NCBI GenBank assembly: GCA_910584115.1
Contig: CAJTYN010000057.1
Coordinates: 7,793 to 16,840 of the forward strand
Reading direction: 5' to 3'
DNA length: 9,048 bases
Source: an uncultured Lachnospiraceae bacterium
Lineage (GTDB): Bacteria; Bacillota; Clostridia; Lachnospirales; Lachnospiraceae
Shown here: positions 5,353 to 9,048 of the stretch, in pieces
How positions within the stretch are numbered: the first letter of the stretch is position 1
How the letters are laid out: each line of letters opens with the position of its first letter
Translations under genes and position numbers: made by a program
Notes under the pieces: generated by a model
The model's input: the letters and a program-made list of their open reading frames with translations, nothing else
Told to the model about the DNA's origin: nothing
Databases searched by the model: none

Positions 5353-5937
5353 ATGGTGGAAATGGGTTATCAGTTGGAGGAGCTGCTCCCGGTGGTCGCG
5401 GAGCTGGCGGCCCGTTACACGGGATATGAGCATTCATCCATCACGTATGAAAAGGCAGAGATGCTGATGGGCGCGGTGCTCTACTGCATCCATGAATATA
5501 CAGGTCCCAAAGAGGCCGTGCAGCCGGCGGGGTCTGTTCCGGCGGAGGAGGCGTATCGGATCGGCCGAGCGATCGTGATCCAAAAGATACGGCAGCTCCA
5601 TGCGCTCTACAATGATATGATCCTCGACTTCCGGGACTATGGCATGGAATGCCTGCGTGATACGATCGTAAATGGGATCCCCCAGTTCCTTTTGCGCTAC
5701 GATGTGGACTATGCGCCCCAGGAAACGCTGCTGACATTGGACTATCCGGTGCGGGAGGATCTGACGGGCCTGAGCGGCATCGATGCTGTCTTGACATACG
5801 TGGAGTGCGTGGAAAAGGAACAGAGGTTTTTGCGGCAGTTTGACGAGGGCTTTATCCTGGAGAGGCTGCGGGCGTATCATCCGGAATACGAGATGCTCGT
5901 GGAAAATATCAGCGGGATGGTCTTTGGCAGACGGTGA
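5353..5937 (+). CDS. Conserved hypothetical protein, DUF6179-like
   Basis: This 194-aa soluble protein begins at ATG 5353, preceded by GGAGG (5340-5344) at 8-nt spacing. An earlier in-frame ATG (5296) lies inside the previous gene and lacks a ribosome binding site. Visible blocks are RYTGYEHSSITYEKAEMLMG (21-40), ALYNDMILDFRDYGMECLRD (84-103), NGIPQFLLRYDVDYAPQETL (107-126) followed by LTLDYPV, and KEQRFLRQFDEGFILERLRA (155-174). The IPxFxxxYDVxYAxxxTLxxxDYP core is, from memory, characteristic of DUF6179. The function is unknown, and no catalytic or nucleic-acid-binding motif stands out. Only 5 nt separate it from the upstream gene, so the pair forms an operon. Finding both proteins as an apparent unit suggests a two-component complex, which is inference. 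Confidence 0.7.
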   Translation: MVEMGYQLEELLPVVAELAARYTGYEHSSITYEKAEMLMGAVLYCIHEYTGPKEAVQPAGSVPAEEAYRIGRAIVIQKIRQLHALYNDMILDFRDYGMECLRDTIVNGIPQFLLRYDVDYAPQETLLTLDYPVREDLTGLSGIDAVLTYVECVEKEQRFLRQFDEGFILERLRAYHPEYEMLVENISGMVFGRR

Positions 5938-6000
5938 AAAGAGATCGATCCGATCATTCCGTAAAAAGGGGGATCTCAGCGAACATTTTATGCAGCCTGT

Positions 6001-6176
6001 GTCCATCAAACAATGCTCATCCAGTACATTGATATTGAAGTGTACCAGGATATGGCATTTGGATAGCCGTCCTCCACGGTCGATACGTCAGGATGGGCAT
6101 CGATCCAGATGATGCCTGTATTTTCGTAAATTCCATGAAGATGGTCAAATGGTGCTAAAGATACCACGCAGGCCTT
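6001..6176 (-). pseudogene. Remnant of an arginase/agmatinase-family gene
   Basis: On the minus strand, 6176-6054 translates in one frame as SLAPFDHLHG followed by IYENTGIIWIDAHPD, then VSTVEDGYPNA. IWIDAHPD carries the D-A-H-x-D metal ligands of the arginase/agmatinase (ureohydrolase) fold. At 6054 the frame shifts by one base and continues as HILVHFNINVLDEH (6054-6013), which resembles the later family segment VxFDIDVLD with D-to-N changes at both metal-binding aspartates. An intact enzyme has a long stretch between these blocks, so a deletion as well as a frameshift is implied. There is no start codon, and a TGA stop precedes the fragment (6179-6177). The remains of about 58 codons cannot encode a working Mn-dependent ureohydrolase. 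Confidence 0.72.
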
Positions 6177-6264
6177 TCACTGCTGGTTTTCGGACGGATA
6201 TCCAGTCATCTATGATCCAGTATATCAGATCAGATAAAACAGTGAAATTCAGGAGGTAATTCTT

Positions 6265-6327
6265 ATGTTGAATGAAAATGTAAAAAAGTACTTCCAGAAA
6301 TGTGATCATAACGGCGGTGGCAGATGA
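6265..6327 (+). CDS. Short 20-codon ORF with strong RBS (gene fragment or small peptide)
   Basis: ATG at 6265 is preceded by AGGAGG (6251-6256) at 8-nt spacing and encodes MLNENVKKYFQKCDHNGGGR before TGA. The ribosome binding site is as good as that of any gene here, but the ORF ends after 20 codons. Other frames continue for a short way (ATG-ATG at 6324-6330 reads MMDGALEKSS), so it may be the beginning of a frameshifted or truncated gene inside a decaying region. No family is recognised. It ends 35 bp before CIRCE. Confidence 0.3.
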   Translation: MLNENVKKYFQKCDHNGGGR

Positions 6328-6361
6328 TGGATGGAGCACTAGAAAAATCCTCTTAAAAAAA

Positions 6362-6388
6362 TTAGCACTCGACACTTGACAGTGCTAA
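6362..6388. promoter_or_regulatory. CIRCE element (HrcA operator)
   Basis: TTAGCACTC (6362-6370), nine bases, then CAGTGCTAA (6380-6388). The consensus CIRCE is TTAGCACTC-N9-GAGTGCTAA, so only the first base of the right arm differs. HrcA binds CIRCE and represses chaperone genes in the absence of heat stress. Here the operator overlaps the -35 box of the clpB promoter, so binding would block RNA polymerase. Confidence 0.93.
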
Positions 6389-6404
6389 CAACAAGTGTTA
6401 TATT
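6376..6404 (+). promoter_or_regulatory. clpB promoter, overlapped by CIRCE
   Basis: TTGACA (6376-6381) lies across the CIRCE spacer and right arm, followed by a 17-bp spacer and TATATT (6399-6404). Transcription would begin near 6411, giving a leader of about 37 nt. The layout implies a strong sigma-A promoter silenced by HrcA rather than an alternative sigma factor. Confidence 0.85.
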
Positions 6405-6447
6405 CTTATTAGAACAAAGAGACCATGCAGGCATGGGAGGGATCGTT

Positions 6448-9033
6448 ATGAACATCGCTAGATTTACACAGAGATCGATACAGGCCGTCCAGGATCTGGA
6501 GAAGGCCGCTTACGCATATGGAAATCAGGAGATCGAGCAGGAGCATCTGCTCTACACCCTGTACCGCCAGGAGGACAGCCTGATCAAAAAGCTGTTGGAG
6601 AAGATGGAGATACAGCCCCAGGCGTTTGAGGCGAGTCTGGAGGCAGCGCTGCAGGCCCGGGTAAAAGTATCCGGCGGCAGCCTCCACTACGGGCAGTATC
6701 TGAACAAAGCCCTGGTGGAAGCCGAAGACGAGGCTGCGCAGATGGGAGATGAATACGTCTCGGTGGAGCACCTCTTTCTGTCACTGATCCGCCATGCCAG
6801 CCCGTCTGTGAAAAAACTCTTCCAGGAGTACGGCATCACCAGAGAGCGTTTCCTCAAGGCACTCTCCACCGTGCGGGGCAACCAGCGGGTAGTCAGCGAC
6901 AACCCGGAGGCCACGTATGATACGCTAAATAAATACGGCCAGGACCTGGTGGAGCGCGCCCGTGAACAGAGATCAGATCCGGTGATCGGGCGGGACGCGG
7001 AGATCCGCAACATCATCCGCATCCTGTCCAGGAAGACGAAGAACAACCCGGTACTGATCGGGGAGCCGGGCGTGGGCAAGACGGCGGCCGTCGAGGGACT
7101 GGCCCAGCGGATCGTCCGGGGGGATGTGCCGGAAGGTTTAAAAGAGAAACGGATCTTCTCGCTGGATATGGGCGCGCTGGTGGCCGGGGCCAAGTACCGG
7201 GGCGAGTTCGAGGAGCGGTTAAAAGCGGTCCTGGAGGAAGTACGAAAGAGCGAGGGCGAGATTATCCTCTTCATCGATGAACTCCACCTGATCGTGGGCG
7301 CCGGCAAGACGGACGGAGCCATGGACGCTGGCAATATGCTAAAGCCCATGCTGGCCCGCGGGGAACTCCACTGTATCGGCGCCACCACCCTGGACGAGTA
7401 CCGCCAGTACATCGAGAAAGACCCGGCCCTGGAGCGGCGGTTCCAGCCCGTCCTGGTGGATGAGCCCTCCGTGGAGGATACGATCTCCATCCTCCGGGGT
7501 CTGAAAGAACGGTACGAAGTGTACCACGGGGTAAAGATCACAGACGGCGCGCTGGTGGCGGCGGCGACCCTGTCCCAGCGGTACATCAGTGACAGGTTTT
7601 TGCCGGATAAAGCCATCGACCTGGTGGACGAGGCCTGCGCCCTGATCAAGACGGAGCTGGATTCCATGCCCACGGAGCTGGACGAGATGTCCCGGAAGAT
7701 CATGCAGATGGAGATCGAGGAAGCCGCTCTGAAAAAAGAAAACGACCGGCTCAGCCAGGACCGTCTGATCGCCCTGCAAAAAGAACTGGCGGACCATCGG
7801 GATGCCTTCAATTCCAAGAAGGCCCAGTGGGACAGTGAGAAAGCATCCGTGGAAAAAGTCCAGAAGATCCGCGAGCGGATCGAGGACGTGAACCGCCAGA
7901 TCGAGAAAGCTACCCACCACTATGACCTGGAGAAAGTCAGCCAGCTGCAGTACGGGGAACTGCCCCGCCTCCAGCACGACCTGGAGCTGGCGGAAGAGCA
8001 GATGGCCAGCACAGAGCACAGCCTGCTCCACGAGCGGGTCACCGACGAGGAGATCGCGCGGATCATCTCCCGCTGGACCGGGATCCCGGTGGCAAAACTC
8101 ACCGAAGGCGAGCGCAGCAAGATCCTGAACCTGGAAGACCAGCTCCATGAGCGGGTGGTAGGGCAGGACGAGGGCGTGCAGAAAGTCACGGACGCCATCC
8201 TCCGCTCCAAAGCAGGGATCAAAGATCCTACGAAGCCGATCGGATCCTTCCTGTTCTTAGGCCCCACCGGCGTGGGCAAGACGGAGCTTGCCAAGACCTT
8301 GGCCGAGAGCCTGTTCGACGACGAGAACAACATGGTGCGCATCGATATGAGCGAGTACATGGAGAAACATTCCGTGTCCCGTCTGATCGGGGCGCCTCCA
8401 GGATACGTAGGATACGAAGAAGGCGGCCAGCTCACGGAAGCCGTCAGGCGCAAGCCCTACAGCGTGGTGCTCTTTGACGAGATCGAGAAGGCGCACCCGG
8501 ACGTGTTCAATGTCCTTCTGCAGGTGCTTGACGACGGCCGCATCACCGACTCTCAGGGCCGGACGGTGGACTTCAAGAACACCATCCTGATCATGACGTC
8601 CAACATCGGAGCGGCCTATCTGTTGGAGGGCATCAGCGACCAGGGCGAGATCGAGAAAGAGGCGGAGGATCTGGTGATGCGGGATCTGCGCAGCCATTTC
8701 CGCCCGGAATTCCTGAACCGCCTGGACGAAGTGATCTTATTCAGGCCGCTGACGAAAGAGCACATCGGACGGATCGTGGATCTTCTGATGGCAGATCTGG
8801 ACCGCCGTCTGGCCGACCAGGAGCTGCGGCTGAAACTGACCCAGGAAGCCAAAGCCCATGTGGTGGAAAATGGCTACGACCCGGTATACGGCGCCCGTCC
8901 GCTGAAACGTTACCTGCAGAAGACCGTGGAGACGCTGGCGGCCAAGAGCATCCTATCCGGACATGTCAGCGCGGGGGATACCCTCATGCTGGATCTGGAA
9001 AACGGCCGGATGGTCTGCAAGAACATCAACTAG
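6448..9033 (+). CDS. clpB: ATP-dependent disaggregase ClpB
   Basis: This complete 861-aa Hsp100/AAA+ protein extracts polypeptides from aggregates with DnaK, threading them through its hexameric pore in the cytoplasm. It has an N domain (about 1-145). NBD1 carries Walker A GEPGVGKT (205-212), Walker B ILFIDELH (273-280), sensor GATT (311-314) and arginines 330-331. A coiled-coil middle domain spans about 405-525 and is typical of ClpB. NBD2 carries Walker A GPTGVGKT (605-612), pore loop GYVGYEEGG (652-660), Walker B VVLFDEIE (673-680), TSN (717-719), RPEFLNR (752-758) and sensor-2 GARPLKR (815-821). The middle domain and lack of an evident ClpP-docking IGF/IGL tripeptide separate it from ClpA, ClpC and ClpE. 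The frame is open back to 6376, but that stretch is promoter; ATG 6448 has GGGAGGG at about 6 nt. All catalytic motifs look intact, and the length is usual for the family. Confidence 0.96.
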   Translation: MNIARFTQRSIQAVQDLEKAAYAYGNQEIEQEHLLYTLYRQEDSLIKKLLEKMEIQPQAFEASLEAALQARVKVSGGSLHYGQYLNKALVEAEDEAAQMGDEYVSVEHLFLSLIRHASPSVKKLFQEYGITRERFLKALSTVRGNQRVVSDNPEATYDTLNKYGQDLVERAREQRSDPVIGRDAEIRNIIRILSRKTKNNPVLIGEPGVGKTAAVEGLAQRIVRGDVPEGLKEKRIFSLDMGALVAGAKYRGEFEERLKAVLEEVRKSEGEIILFIDELHLIVGAGKTDGAMDAGNMLKPMLARGELHCIGATTLDEYRQYIEKDPALERRFQPVLVDEPSVEDTISILRGLKERYEVYHGVKITDGALVAAATLSQRYISDRFLPDKAIDLVDEACALIKTELDSMPTELDEMSRKIMQMEIEEAALKKENDRLSQDRLIALQKELADHRDAFNSKKAQWDSEKASVEKVQKIRERIEDVNRQIEKATHHYDLEKVSQLQYGELPRLQHDLELAEEQMASTEHSLLHERVTDEEIARIISRWTGIPVAKLTEGERSKILNLEDQLHERVVGQDEGVQKVTDAILRSKAGIKDPTKPIGSFLFLGPTGVGKTELAKTLAESLFDDENNMVRIDMSEYMEKHSVSRLIGAPPGYVGYEEGGQLTEAVRRKPYSVVLFDEIEKAHPDVFNVLLQVLDDGRITDSQGRTVDFKNTILIMTSNIGAAYLLEGISDQGEIEKEAEDLVMRDLRSHFRPEFLNRLDEVILFRPLTKEHIGRIVDLLMADLDRRLADQELRLKLTQEAKAHVVENGYDPVYGARPLKRYLQKTVETLAAKSILSGHVSAGDTLMLDLENGRMVCKNIN

Positions 9034-9048
9034 AGCGTATTTGAAAAC

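Larger units (their letters stand above)
5938..6447. other. Stretch without an intact gene, upstream of clpB
   Basis: This 510-bp region holds no full-length gene. Near 6001-6176 it contains a decayed minus-strand arginase-family fragment. At 6139-6234 a 32-codon plus-strand frame without a start reads like the tail of a protein (AFHCWFSDGYPVIYDP). At 6265-6327 there is a 20-codon ORF with a strong ribosome binding site. At 6362-6404 lie the CIRCE element and the clpB promoter. No convincing terminator for the DUF pair was found after 5937. Confidence 0.6.

Noticed and set aside
5942..5979. GAGATC...GATCTC dyad after the DUF6179-like gene as a terminator
   Set aside because: The stem is only 6 bp with a long loop, and no T-run follows.
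6376..6447. N-terminal extension of ClpB to 885 aa from TTG 6376
   Set aside because: These bases form the -35 and -10 boxes and part of CIRCE; ClpB homologues begin at MNIxRFTQ.
6687..7817. Long antisense ORF (376 codons) opposite clpB
   Set aside because: It is a mirror of the codon bias of clpB: its translation is rich in serine and arginine, matches no family, and has no ribosome binding site of note. The other antisense ORFs in the window look the same.
1..9048. CRISPR arrays, tRNA/rRNA genes, insertion sequences, prophage genes
   Set aside because: I saw no regularly spaced direct repeats, tRNA-like cloverleaf sequence, transposase or integrase motif, or phage gene on either strand.

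Overview
The window looks like chromosomal DNA of an anaerobic, low-to-medium GC Firmicute of the class Clostridia, probably a Lachnospiraceae-type gut bacterium. The evidence is strong AGGAGG ribosome binding sites, near-perfect TTGACA-17-TATAAT promoters, a CIRCE (HrcA) operator in front of clpB, a non-pyrrolysine MttB-family methyltransferase, and a pair of adjacent proteins resembling the clostridial families DUF6323 and DUF6179. The lineage is inferred from gene content and signals, not from an alignment.

Left part (1-3961): a divergent intergenic region separates the first 19 codons of an unidentified minus-strand gene (1-59) from a plus-strand cassette. The cassette is an MttB-superfamily (trimethylamine/quaternary amine) corrinoid methyltransferase, a TetR-type regulator with its own consensus promoter, and a 12-TM MFS transporter placed after an intrinsic terminator. 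A plausible reading is uptake and demethylation of a methylated amine under TetR control. No corrinoid protein, corrinoid reductive activator or second methyltransferase is visible, so those partners would have to be encoded elsewhere.

Middle part (3962-5937): a long hairpin lies between the converging MFS gene and a minus-strand Uma2-family (PD-(D/E)xK fold) protein. The uma2 promoter lies back-to-back with that of a two-gene, translationally coupled operon of DUF6323-like and DUF6179-like proteins of unknown function.

Right part (5938-9048): a 510-bp stretch without an intact gene carries a decayed minus-strand arginase/agmatinase-family fragment (its DAHPD metal-binding motif is readable), a 20-codon ORF with a strong ribosome binding site, and a heat-shock promoter overlapped by CIRCE. 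The complete clpB disaggregase gene (861 aa) follows. I saw no rRNA, tRNA, CRISPR array, insertion sequence or prophage gene. The points most worth following are the duplicated operator-like motif around the mttB promoter, the self-contained MttB-TetR-MFS cassette, the arginase relic, and the DUF pair next to clpB.
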